DNA of 47,500 nucleotides from an uncultured Tolumonas sp. (GCF_963556105.2 NZ_OY829945.1:365001-412500); one strand, 5' to 3'; counted from the stretch's first letter, positions 38,578-44,638 are shown. Program-made: numbers and translations. Notes: generated from the sequence alone by a model not told the origin.

Positions 38578-38715
38578 ACTTCATTTTTTGAAGTGGGTAA
38601 GGGGTATTTCCGCTTCAGATTTTGAAGTAGGTGAGACGATTTTTTGTAAATTCCGCTTCAGATTTTGAAGTGGAAATGACGATTTTTCAGCATTCACCCA
38701 CTTCAGATTCTGAAG
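38578..38715. repeat. four CTTCA-N5-TGAAG palindromes
   Basis: Copies centre at about 38586, 38620, 38663 and 38708 (spacing 34, 43, 45 bp). Each has the perfect arms CTTCA and TGAAG with a 5-bp spacer (TTTTT, GATTT, GATTT, GATTC); flanking bases often extend the symmetry (ACTTCA/TGAAGT). The array fills the gap between the terminator of one operon and the promoter region of the 38873 gene. It looks like an operator cluster or iteron-type origin. Confidence 0.88.
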
Positions 38716-38872
38716 CCCTATTAATATAACCATTGGTATAGGGTTATTTTTGATTGATGAAATTACCTGTTCTGATGAAAACGGGTCCAAACAACAAAAA
38801 ACTAATCTAAATACCGGTGGCATCTTTGATATCAAGCCAAGTGAGCATTGCATATCAAAATCAGGAGCATTT

Positions 38873-39784
38873 ATGAAACAAGGTGTTTCAAGAATATCTG
38901 ATAGCCAGCGTCAAAAAGTGATTGAACTAAGACAATCACACTCAATAAAACAGGTTGCTGAACTTGTCTGTCTGCCGTTGGGTACTGTCAAAACCATATT
39001 GTCACGTTCAGGGCGCTTTAAAGACAATCCAACTCATCGGGCTATGTTCGCCTTGCCGGAGAAACAGAAAGCCACCAGTACACAACCAGCCACGTTAGAA
39101 CTACCACCACAGCAGGTCGTGACAGGTGATAAAGAAGTGGATGCGCTGTTATGGCTCCGGGCCGTGATTTCAACGGGTCAGGTCGGATTAATTGAACGAG
39201 CTATGGAGGCAGCCAAACGCATTAAGACGCCATTCAAAGAACTGGAGAAGCGTTACCATGACTTTCTGCATGTGAGTCAGCCGGGAAACTTCTTTGCTAC
39301 GTTCGGGGCGATCGGCTTTGCTGATTTGGAAAGCTTGGCAAAATCATCAATCACCAGAGAACAACGGCGCTGTGAGGCATTGGCCAGATTCGGTGAGGCT
39401 GTCTTTGATGAAACAAGGGCCGAGGTATTTTGCATTGAGATGCTGAGGGGATTAGATCCAAGAAAAGACATATTTGATTATGACAAGCATGAAGTGGCCG
39501 AACGGTTCAAGCAATACCCAGAATACCTACCCAATACGCTAGCTGATTGTTTGCATGAGCTGGATTACTGGAATCAACTATATCAGCTCAGAAATGCGCT
39601 GGATTCGCATTACGATGATTCCGGCAGCGAGTCGTGCGCCCGTGAGTGGTTTATCTTTGGAATGCTGGCAGAGATACGCCCCAAGAACAGGGATGAAGCC
39701 AAGGCAGTGCTGAAATACATGCGCGATCATGAAAGAACCGACATGGAAGAGTCTGACGCCATACTAGATAACCTGCTGGCGTAA
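38873..39784 (+). CDS. HTH protein of unknown function
   Basis: 303 residues from ATG 38873 (AGGAG at 8-nt spacing); an earlier in-frame start would extend into the promoter side. Residues 7-32 form a resolvase/sigma-like helix-turn-helix (DSQRQKVIELRQSHSIKQVAELV, then GTVKTILSRSG). A linker of about 30 residues with TQPATLELPPQQ precedes a helical domain of about 220 residues that I cannot assign. The TGGTATAGGGT word upstream is shared with alpA. It may be a replication, regulatory or small-terminase-like protein; none is shown by motif. Confidence 0.75.
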   Translation: MKQGVSRISDSQRQKVIELRQSHSIKQVAELVCLPLGTVKTILSRSGRFKDNPTHRAMFALPEKQKATSTQPATLELPPQQVVTGDKEVDALLWLRAVISTGQVGLIERAMEAAKRIKTPFKELEKRYHDFLHVSQPGNFFATFGAIGFADLESLAKSSITREQRRCEALARFGEAVFDETRAEVFCIEMLRGLDPRKDIFDYDKHEVAERFKQYPEYLPNTLADCLHELDYWNQLYQLRNALDSHYDDSGSESCAREWFIFGMLAEIRPKNRDEAKAVLKYMRDHERTDMEESDAILDNLLA

Positions 39785-39806
39785 CGATATGGGCGCAAAA
39801 TTGCGC

Positions 39807-39947
39807 TCATACCATTGCTTTGCGATCACTCGTCTTCTGAGATGAATCACCCTGTTTCAGTATTTTATCAATGGACTGCAAAATGTGGACGATCAGGTAT
39901 TGGTCATGCACTGGTAAGCGATGTGTTGCTGTAGTTGGTTGTTTCAT
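39807..39947 (-). CDS. small protein (46 residues), hypothetical
   Basis: A short gene on the minus strand, from ATG 39947 to TGA 39807, preceded by GGAAGGTGTGAG. It reads MKQPTTATHRLPVHDQYLIV at the start and ends KTSDRKAMV; the middle HILQSIDKILKQ is amphipathic. A 14-codon frame (from ATG at about 39991, MADKKASTDNN...) stops one base before it, so translational coupling is possible. It converges on the 38873 gene. Function unknown. Confidence 0.5.
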   Translation of the reverse strand: MKQPTTATHRLPVHDQYLIVHILQSIDKILKQGDSSQKTSDRKAMV

Positions 39948-40068
39948 CTCACACCTTCCGGTGATTATTATCTGTAGATGCTTTTTTATCGGCCATGAGG
40001 GAAAGTTTAATAGGGGGTAATGAGTGTAAATTTAACTGAGCACGGGCGATCAACAGTATGCTGATGTA

Positions 40069-40296
40069 TTACTTGATAGGCTCACCTTTCCACCAGCAAA
40101 GCCCCAGAAACAGAGAGACCAGCACAACGTCATAGATGATAAATACCAGAACACCGTAACGTTCAGGAATTGTCAGCCCACCAAAGGCAGCCAGCGCAAT
40201 TACAGCAAGCATTGAGAGCCAGCCTTGCCAAGTTATAGGTAAACCCCAGCCCAAGCCATAACGCATTGCAGGGAACCAATAGTGCTTATCCGACAT
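40069..40296 (-). CDS. small membrane protein, hypothetical
   Basis: 75 residues with two strong hydrophobic helices: WLSMLAVIALAAFGGLTI (26-43) and YGVLVFIIYDVVLVSLFLGL (47-66), joined by a short loop with ERYG. The N-terminus is aromatic-rich and the C-terminus ends WWKGEPIK. Codon use is even and the composition is that of a real inner-membrane protein. The ribosome site is weak (GTGAG). Family not recognised. Confidence 0.68.
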   Translation of the reverse strand: MSDKHYWFPAMRYGLGWGLPITWQGWLSMLAVIALAAFGGLTIPERYGVLVFIIYDVVLVSLFLGLCWWKGEPIK

Positions 40297-40454
40297 CGTT
40301 AACTCACGGGTCTTATCGGTTTGTGTTACGTCAATTTATTCCTACTGACAAAAGATTCAATTGATATTCATTTCTGGATGGCAATTAGTTCCAGTTATTG
40401 AAGCCAAGTATTGATACGAATTTTTGAAAACAATCAAAACAAAGCATTGGATAG

Positions 40455-40494
40455 GTACGAATTAAAGTACGAGGAAACGGGAGAAATAAGTACG
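40455..40494 (+). repeat. GTACG cluster
   Basis: GTACG at 40455, 40467 and 40490 (spacing 12 and 23). Related TACGCA words recur at 40931 and 41540-41572. Confidence 0.55.
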
Positions 40495-40689
40495 CAATTT
40501 CCGATAAGGTTAAACCACCAGCAAAGCCAGATAACGCCTAGGATTGCGCCCTGTTAGCTATAGTGGCGTTTTATCGAATAACCGCGCATTTATCCGCTCG
40601 TTAAGTTCGAGGCGGTTTTCAATGATTGCTGATTTTGGCTTGTTGCTGGTGGATGATGACGAAACAGGGTGTTTCAGACAAAATTCATT

Positions 40690-40770
40690 GGTATCCAAAA
40701 GAGAGGTATCCACGCTGGTATCCACGGTTTTACTTGGTTTCCATGTGTGCGGTTTCCAGCAAGGTTTCCA
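40690..40770 (+). repeat. double triad of GGTATCCA / GGTTTCCA direct repeats
   Basis: GGTATCCA at 40690, 40705 and 40717; GGTTTCCA at 40736, 40751 and 40763. Both triads have the same internal spacing, 15 then 12 bp, with 19 bp between them. The word differs by one base between triads but is invariant within each. It resembles iterons or recombinase arm-site arrays. Confidence 0.9.
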
Positions 40771-40804
40771 CGGTATTAACCGATATCAGACAGCTACGCA
40801 CAAA

Positions 40805-40851
40805 GTGACTATTAGTCACCAAGTGACAGAACGACCAGATAAACGACCAGA
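40805..40851 (+). repeat. GTSAC words and ACGACCAGA pair
   Basis: GTGAC (40805), GTCAC (40815) and GTGAC (40823), followed by ACGACCAGA at 40831 and 40843, 12 bp apart. A further ACGACC is at 40899. Confidence 0.6.
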
Positions 40852-41003
40852 CAGCAAACGCACCAATCAAGGCTTTGAGCGGTAGCAACACCAGACCAAC
40901 GACCGGCTAATCAGTCACAACTGAAAAGGGTACGCACAATTTACGGTACCTTGGAGGTGGATGTATTGTGCAAATAAGAAGGATCAGTTGCGTGAATACG
41001 CAG

Positions 41004-41294
41004 TTAGAGAGCGTGCTCCTCCAACCCTGATGTATCTGGTTCATCCAGTAAGATCATGGCTCCGTATTTGTTCATTAGGGCGGGAGATATTACGGATGCT
41101 TCTGGCGATAAATAATAGATCGATTGGGTATCCGTATGTTTGTAATAGTATTTGGCATTTATGGGAGGGAACGGGTTAGCCATGTAAGCTGCATATAGAT
41201 CATCTGCAAAGTGCATACTTGCAATAAATTGAGCTTGGTTGTCATTTTCAAAAACAACAACATGCCATGCGATTGTTTGGGGATGAAAGACCAT
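41004..41294 (-). CDS. hypothetical protein
   Basis: 96 residues from ATG 41294, with AAGG about 7 nt upstream. Balanced composition with HVVVFENDNQAQFIASMHFADDLYAAYMANPFPP, described by residues 11-44, reads like a compact alpha/beta protein. It carries no recognised motif. It lies alone between repeat clusters on the minus strand. Confidence 0.5.
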   Translation of the reverse strand: MVFHPQTIAWHVVVFENDNQAQFIASMHFADDLYAAYMANPFPPINAKYYYKHTDTQSIYYLSPEASVISPALMNKYGAMILLDEPDTSGLEEHAL

Positions 41295-41538
41295 TATAAG
41301 CCTTGCAGTAGGTTAATGAGTATTTACATAAATTGACGCAATTAAACACGCAAACAATGTTCCTACTAATGATGTAGGTCACAGTCAGTTGAACTTAAAG
41401 AGTAAGTTTTTGTAAAACAGATATGTGTTTTTGGGGTGTGTAATCACTCGGAACTGATTGTCATCGCTACTTTCGCTATAACTGACAAATTCAACCTGCC
41501 GTAGAGATGAAAATAACTCATTAACGATCAGCTAGATG

Positions 41539-41572
41539 GTACGCACAAGAGCGGTACGCAGTGAATTACGCA
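41539..41572 (+). repeat. TACGCA triad
   Basis: TACGCA at 41540, 41555 and 41567, again spaced 15 then 12 bp, as in the GGTWTCCA triads. The first two are GGTACGCA or GTACGCA, the third TTACGCA. Confidence 0.75.
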
Positions 41573-41780
41573 CGGTTATCCCGCATTTTTTAGTGTGTAC
41601 TTAGTACGGAATACAACGGTTTCACAGAGTAGTTTTTAGCTACTCACAAATATTGTTCAATGCCCATATGTTAGTGAAAGTTACTGTCTGAATAGCATTC
41701 CAAAATGGAGCAATCTATTAAAAACAAGCAGATATATATGTTCGCAATAAATCGCAGTGCGAACCAATGCCGTGAAGTGT

Positions 41781-41814
41781 AGCCAGACCAGCTAAACATT
41801 AGCCAAGTCAGCTA
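41781..41814 (+). repeat. 14-bp imperfect direct repeat
   Basis: AGCCAGACCAGCTA (41781) and AGCCAAGTCAGCTA (41801), 20 bp apart and 11 of 14 identical. Confidence 0.55.
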
Positions 41815-41821
41815 TAAAACT

Positions 41822-41862
41822 GTCACCGAAACCGTGACAAAAGTTGTCACCAAATCAGTGAC
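41822..41862 (+). repeat. four GTSAC words at 12-bp period
   Basis: GTCAC (41822), GTGAC (41834), GTCAC (41846), GTGAC (41858), each exactly 12 bp from the next. Because GTCAC and GTGAC are complementary, they also form two inverted pairs, TGTCAC/GTGACA and TTGTCAC/GTGACAA, each with a 7-bp spacer. Confidence 0.85.
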
Positions 41863-41903
41863 AACAAAGTGTGTGTTTAAAACACACTTCTATGGTTGGC
41901 GCA

Positions 41904-41937
41904 GGTTAGCGTTAGGAGGTTAGTGGCAAGGTTAGTG
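41904..41937 (+). repeat. GGTTAG repeats
   Basis: GGTTAGC (41904), GGTTAGTG (41918) and GGTTAGTG (41930), the last two 12 bp apart. An inverted copy GCTAACC lies at 41962. Confidence 0.65.
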
Positions 41938-41983
41938 CGGAATCGGTATTTATTTCAAAATGCTAACCTCAATCTGAGGGGGG

Positions 41984-42172
41984 ATGATAAGCGGGTACTA
42001 TTGCGAGGCAATCCAGCATTCACCAGCAGAACAACCCAAGCTGCGACCCATTGAAACCCACCCAGTATATGGTCTGAACGATAACTACGACCCAATGAAC
42101 GACCCAAGCAACGGTCACTACTGGGCGGTACTACCCATGAATGTGGGTGGAATCACCCTGCATGAAGACTGA
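41984..42172 (+). CDS. possible small protein (62 residues)
   Basis: An open frame of 62 codons reading MISGYYCEAIQHSPAEQPKL at the start and ending VGGITLHED. The G-run GAGGGGGG is a ribosome-site candidate but sits very close to the ATG. The ACCCA word occurs seven times in it, with ACGACCCAA at 42087 and 42099, 12 bp apart, giving NYDPMNDPSNG. Composition is protein-like; it could also be another member of the repeat-array series. Confidence 0.4.
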   Translation: MISGYYCEAIQHSPAEQPKLRPIETHPVYGLNDNYDPMNDPSNGHYWAVLPMNVGGITLHED

Positions 42173-42528
42173 AACCACCAGTTTCAGTATCATTCAATAC
42201 TGACAGTCCAATTTTGGGCTATGAGCGAGAATGGGGCGGGTGTGGTCATTATGCCCATACCTTCAACCATGGTTATGACGACCACAGTTAGTGGGATGAA
42301 AATCAAGCTGGCTAACGGGCTCAAAAATGAGCTGGCTGATTTAAAAGGGATTTTTCATCCCCTTTAGAGTTGCTGGTGGCTTACATGTTCTGAATAACCT
42401 TTAAAAAGAAGAAATTCTTCCTTTTGGCTTTACTGTATATAATGTCAGTGAATCAGCAGCACAGAGTGTAGCGAGAGAACAAACTCGGCGGCGGTCGATA
42501 TAGCGCAATATTGAAAGGGGTTGTCATA
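42173..42528. other. mostly noncoding stretch before the LexA-box-controlled frame
   Basis: A frame of 48 codons (ATG 42221 to TAG 42367, MSENGAGVVIMPIPS... to LADLKGIFHPL) is open but lacks a ribosome site. The word AGCTGGCT repeats at 42306 and 42330 (24 bp apart). A hairpin AAAGGGAT/ATCCCCTTT lies at about 42343-42365. A LexA-like box follows at 42431. Confidence 0.4.
42431..42450. promoter_or_regulatory. LexA (SOS) box candidate
   Basis: TACTGTATATAATGTCAGTG has the essential CTG-N10-CAG core (42433-42448), with a perfect left half and an AT-rich centre compared with the E. coli consensus. It lies about 80-100 bp upstream of the frame at 42529, so SOS control is plausible. Gammaproteobacterial LexA recognition is assumed. 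Confidence 0.55.
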
Positions 42529-42729
42529 ATGGCAATCCCTTTACCTTTTCTGGGGTCTGATTCCACCCATTCCCAAATGTGGTTTGAGCACACATTCAAT
42601 CAAGCAACGAGCAAGCAAACCCAGACACCACAATTAGGTCAAAATGCCAGCCATGACCACCAGCAGCAAAACCGACAAAGCGTAGGTTTCGAGAACCTCA
42701 GAATGGGGGTGCCGACATGCCCGATCTAG
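42529..42729 (+). CDS. small protein downstream of the LexA box
   Basis: 66 residues from ATG 42529 with GAAAGGGG at 8-nt spacing; an earlier start at 42511 overlaps this ribosome site. It starts MAIPLPFLGSDSTHSQMWFEH and continues Gln-rich (QATSKQTQTPQLGQNASHDH). No domain is recognised. The ribosome site and upstream SOS-type box support expression under DNA damage, as for toxins and induction genes of satellites, but the function is unknown. Confidence 0.45.
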   Translation: MAIPLPFLGSDSTHSQMWFEHTFNQATSKQTQTPQLGQNASHDHQQQNRQSVGFENLRMGVPTCPI

Positions 42730-42839
42730 GCATCACGGTATCGGCTCATTTTTGCGCCCATACAGTTCTGATTATTGGTTGCTGGTTCAAGTCCTGGTGA
42801 GACTAAAACCCGTGAGCATTCATATATAGCCAATAGAAA

Positions 42840-43019
42840 TCAAGAATCAGAAATATCCACAAAATCACCACACTGACGTGCCAAGCACTGATATTCGGCC
42901 TTTAGTCGTTGGACGCGCTCAAGTTGAAGCAAAAAAGTAGAGCGAGAGGTAATAGGTATAACCTGGAGCAAAACATGTTCAGCAAAAAATGGATGATTCT
43001 CCAAATTAGATAAAATCAT
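42840..43019 (-). CDS. small protein (59 residues), hypothetical
   Basis: A minus-strand gene from ATG 43019 to TGA 42840, with a near-perfect ribosome site TAAGGAGG 6 nt upstream. It reads MILSNLENHPFFAEHVLLQV, then IPITSRSTFLLQLERVQRLK, and ends DFVDISDS. The central part is amphipathic helix and could be a coiled coil or dimer segment. It is one codon below common gene-calling cutoffs. Family not recognised. Confidence 0.6.
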   Translation of the reverse strand: MILSNLENHPFFAEHVLLQVIPITSRSTFLLQLERVQRLKAEYQCLARQCGDFVDISDS

Positions 43020-43177
43020 AAAACCTCCTTATGTAAACTCGATTGTTGTGAGCATAACATCAAGTGATGGCCGATCGGTTAATCAAGATAGACAAAAAGC
43101 AAAGCCCCACCCGAGGATTCAAATCCCGTCACTCATAGCTTGTTTATAGTTGGTTAACGCTAGCACCTCAAAAATGG

Positions 43178-43250
43178 GTGTACCACCAAGAAAAACGTGA
43201 TTTATAAGAGCCTTGCTATATAAGGGTTTTTCTTGGTTACTCAATATTCA
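43178..43250. repeat. putative right border of the island
   Basis: GTGTACCA (43178-43185), the word repeated near int, is followed by an 11-bp inverted repeat ACCAAGAAAAA (43185-43195) / TTTTTCTTGGT (43227-43237) and by TCAATATTCA (43241), also found at 32905 near int. No exact att core was identified. Confidence 0.4.
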
Positions 43251-43265
43251 AATTCAGTCGTCTTG

Positions 43266-43292
43266 AAATAAAAAGCCCGCAACTGCGGGCTT
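43266..43292 (-). terminator. terminator, probably of the displaced symporter gene
   Basis: AAGCCCGC-AACT-GCGGGCTT; on the minus strand it is followed by TTTTTATTT, on the plus strand only by TTAATT. It thus serves minus-strand transcription. The symporter gene at 44639-45919 is the nearest minus-strand unit upstream, now separated by the insertion sequence. Confidence 0.75.
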
Positions 43293-43306
43293 AATTAGAT
43301 GGTCCG

Positions 43307-43352
43307 CCTCCGTTCTCAGCGACTAAGCTGAGAATGAGTTAGGTAACGGAGG
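43307..43352 (+). promoter_or_regulatory. hairpin hiding the transposase ribosome binding site
   Basis: CCTCCGTT (43307-43314) pairs with AACGGAGG (43345-43352), and CTCAGC (43315-43320) with GCTGAG (43327-43332). The 3' arm contains the Shine-Dalgarno ACGGAGG, 9 nt before the ATG. Transcripts entering from outside would fold and block translation. Confidence 0.65.
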
Positions 43353-43361
43353 TGAACCATC

Positions 43362-44393
43362 ATGTCTATTCAAGTCATTGGTATCGATTTAGGCAAATCT
43401 AATTTCCATTTAGTTGCACACGATCGCAAAGGCAACACCCTTTTTCGAAAAAAACTTTCCCGCAAACAGTTGATCCAATTTATCTATGACACCCCGCTCA
43501 CCACCATCGCCTTTGAAGCCTGCGGAGGTGCTCATTGGTTGGGACGATTGAGTCTTAAGCTCGGTCATTCAGTGAAACTGCTTCCCCCTCAATATGTACG
43601 GCCTTATGTCAAAGGCAATAAAAATGATTTCATTGATGCTGATGCCATTGCTGAAGCATCGCAACGGCCGTCCATGCGATTTGTTGAAGTCAAATCAGAG
43701 GATGCGCAACTCATCACCGCTGTTTATCGTGTTCGGCAGGGATATATCAAAGACCGAACTGCATGCATGTGCAGGATTAGTGCTTTATTACTCGAGTTTG
43801 GTGTCAGTCTGCCGCAGGGACATGGGACGATGAAACAGTTATTCACCTGGCTGACAGCGAATGCACCCGAACTGCCGTCAGCATTAAACATCGAATTAAC
43901 GGCATTGCATGAGTATTACAAATATCTGAATGAACAAATCAAAGTGCAGGATGACAAACTTACGCGCCATGTTGCGCAGAGCGATGAAGGGCAATTATTG
44001 CATGAGATCCCTGGAGTTGGTGTACTGACGGCCAGTCAATGTATGGCGGAATTAGGGAGTGTGAAACAATTTAAGAATGGACGCAATCTGGCCGCATGGC
44101 TGGGGCTGGTTCCCCATCAGCATTCGACGGGAGGAAAACCGCGTTTACTCGGAATAAGCAAACGAGGGAATAAACATCTGAGAACGCTGTTCATTCATGG
44201 AGCGAGGGCGATTTTAGCCAGGCCGGAAAAGACGGGGTCGATATTTGGGGACTGGTTAGTGCAACTACGAGCCAGTAAGCCGTTCAATGTAGTGTGTGTG
44301 GCGTTAGCGAATAAACTGGCCCGGATAGTCTGGGCGGTATTGAGGTACAAAGAAGCGTTTAATGCAGAGAAACTGCAATCCGAGTTTGCATGA
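43362..44393 (+). CDS. IS110/IS1111 transposase
   Basis: A 343-residue DEDD (RuvC-like) recombinase. The N-terminal domain has D9 in IGIDLGKS, E52 in AFEACGG, and the aspartates in KNDFIDADAIAEA (89-94). The C-terminal Transposase_20 domain has PGVGVLTASQCMAELG, NLAAWLGLVP and the serine-containing QHSTGGKPRLLGISKRGNKHL. The length is typical. The frame is intact, so the element may be active. Family members use a bridge RNA encoded in the element to choose donor and target. Confidence 0.95.
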   Translation: MSIQVIGIDLGKSNFHLVAHDRKGNTLFRKKLSRKQLIQFIYDTPLTTIAFEACGGAHWLGRLSLKLGHSVKLLPPQYVRPYVKGNKNDFIDADAIAEASQRPSMRFVEVKSEDAQLITAVYRVRQGYIKDRTACMCRISALLLEFGVSLPQGHGTMKQLFTWLTANAPELPSALNIELTALHEYYKYLNEQIKVQDDKLTRHVAQSDEGQLLHEIPGVGVLTASQCMAELGSVKQFKNGRNLAAWLGLVPHQHSTGGKPRLLGISKRGNKHLRTLFIHGARAILARPEKTGSIFGDWLVQLRASKPFNVVCVALANKLARIVWAVLRYKEAFNAEKLQSEFA

Positions 44394-44593
44394 GCAAAGA
44401 GAAGATGACGAAAACGGTAGAACCACCGGAATAGAACCTGACAATAAAAACAGCAGAAAATACTTTGGGCTTTTTTGAGGATATTCCGGCGCGGAACTCA
44501 TCGTGGAGCGGGAAGCGAGAGCCTCCCAACAGAGACTCCGAATACATTAGCGCAGACCAATCCCGTCATTGAAGTTTGTTCTTGCAATAACGG
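44394..44593 (+). ncRNA. expected bridge RNA region of the IS
   Basis: A 200-nt noncoding stretch between the transposase stop and the right subterminal repeat. In IS1111-group elements the bridge RNA is encoded on the right side. Local stems visible include CGGT/ACCG-type pairing near 44416-44432 and GGGA-GC/GC-TCCC near 44510-44526. GGGCTT (44467) matches the left flank of the IS and ATACATT (44542) the right junction, as guides might; these matches are short. Confidence 0.45.
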
Positions 44594-44638
44594 GGCGGAC
44601 CATACATTTTATTGGGTATAGCAATGAATATTGCTAAA

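Larger units (their letters stand above)
40297..41003. other. gene-poor stretch with short-word repeat arrays
   Basis: No convincing gene lies here. A frame at 40544-40885 (113 codons) has repetitive VST/GF/VT/RPD words but no ribosome site or recognised domain. The stretch holds the GTACG cluster (40455-40494), two GGTWTCCA triads (40690-40770), GTGAC/GTCAC words (40805-40827) and an ACGACCAGA pair (40831, 40843). Confidence 0.6.
41295..41983. other. gene-poor stretch with further repeat arrays
   Basis: No convincing gene is seen. The stretch carries the TACGCA triad (41540-41572), a 14-bp AGCCA...CAGCTA pair (41781, 41801), four GTSAC words at exact 12-bp intervals (41822-41862), a hairpin AAGTGTGT/ACACACTT (41868-41888) and GGTTAGTG repeats (41904-41937). 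Confidence 0.6.
32803..43260. mobile_element. decayed integrative element (satellite / genomic island) behind yicC
   Basis: A 10.5-kb accessory segment lies between the yicC terminator and the next core gene. It holds a tyrosine integrase pseudogene, an AlpA regulator, small HTH proteins, an Icd/Ash-like protein, an AntA/AntB antirepressor pseudogene, hypotheticals and repeat arrays. The gene set resembles the early region of P4-like satellites and Gram-negative PICIs. Integration at yicC recalls the SXT-mobilised MGIs. No packaging, primase or conjugation gene was seen. The word GTGTACCA occurs at both ends (32846 and 32858; 43178), as does TCAATATTCA (32905; 43241), but no clean att duplication was found. 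The right border is therefore approximate. Confidence 0.7.
43299..44603 (+). mobile_element. IS110-family insertion sequence, IS1111 group
   Basis: Subterminal inverted repeats ATGGTCCGCC (43299-43308) and GGCGGACCAT (44594-44603) bound a single DEDD transposase. One base offset aside, the match extends into TCCGTT/CCGTT. IS1111-group elements have such subterminal repeats with a few extra bases outside, so the true ends lie a few bases beyond. No target duplication is expected or seen. It sits between a terminator and the symporter gene. Confidence 0.88.

Noticed and set aside
38578-38715. CRISPR-like array
   Set aside because: Repeats are only 15 bp palindromes, spacers of 20-30 bp are not unique cassettes of regular length, and no cas gene is present.
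40544-40885. 113-codon frame containing VST, GF and RPD repeats
   Set aside because: No ribosome site, no recognised domain, and it runs through the repeat arrays; the arrays explain its repetitive translation. A degenerate gene remains possible and is mentioned in the findings.
41821-41864. attC-like or integron cassette site
   Set aside because: No RYYYAAC/GTTRRRY core pair, no integron integrase; the 12-bp GTSAC period explains the symmetry.
42781-42805. tRNA 3'-end-like sequence (GGTTCAAGTCC)
   Set aside because: The T-stem does not pair well (mismatches at the third and fifth pairs) and no acceptor stem or other arm is present. It could be an att remnant but cannot be supported.
43105-43130. 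Another T-arm-like sequence (GGATTCAAATCCC)
   Set aside because: Closing pair and stem are poor on both strands and no cloverleaf can be built.
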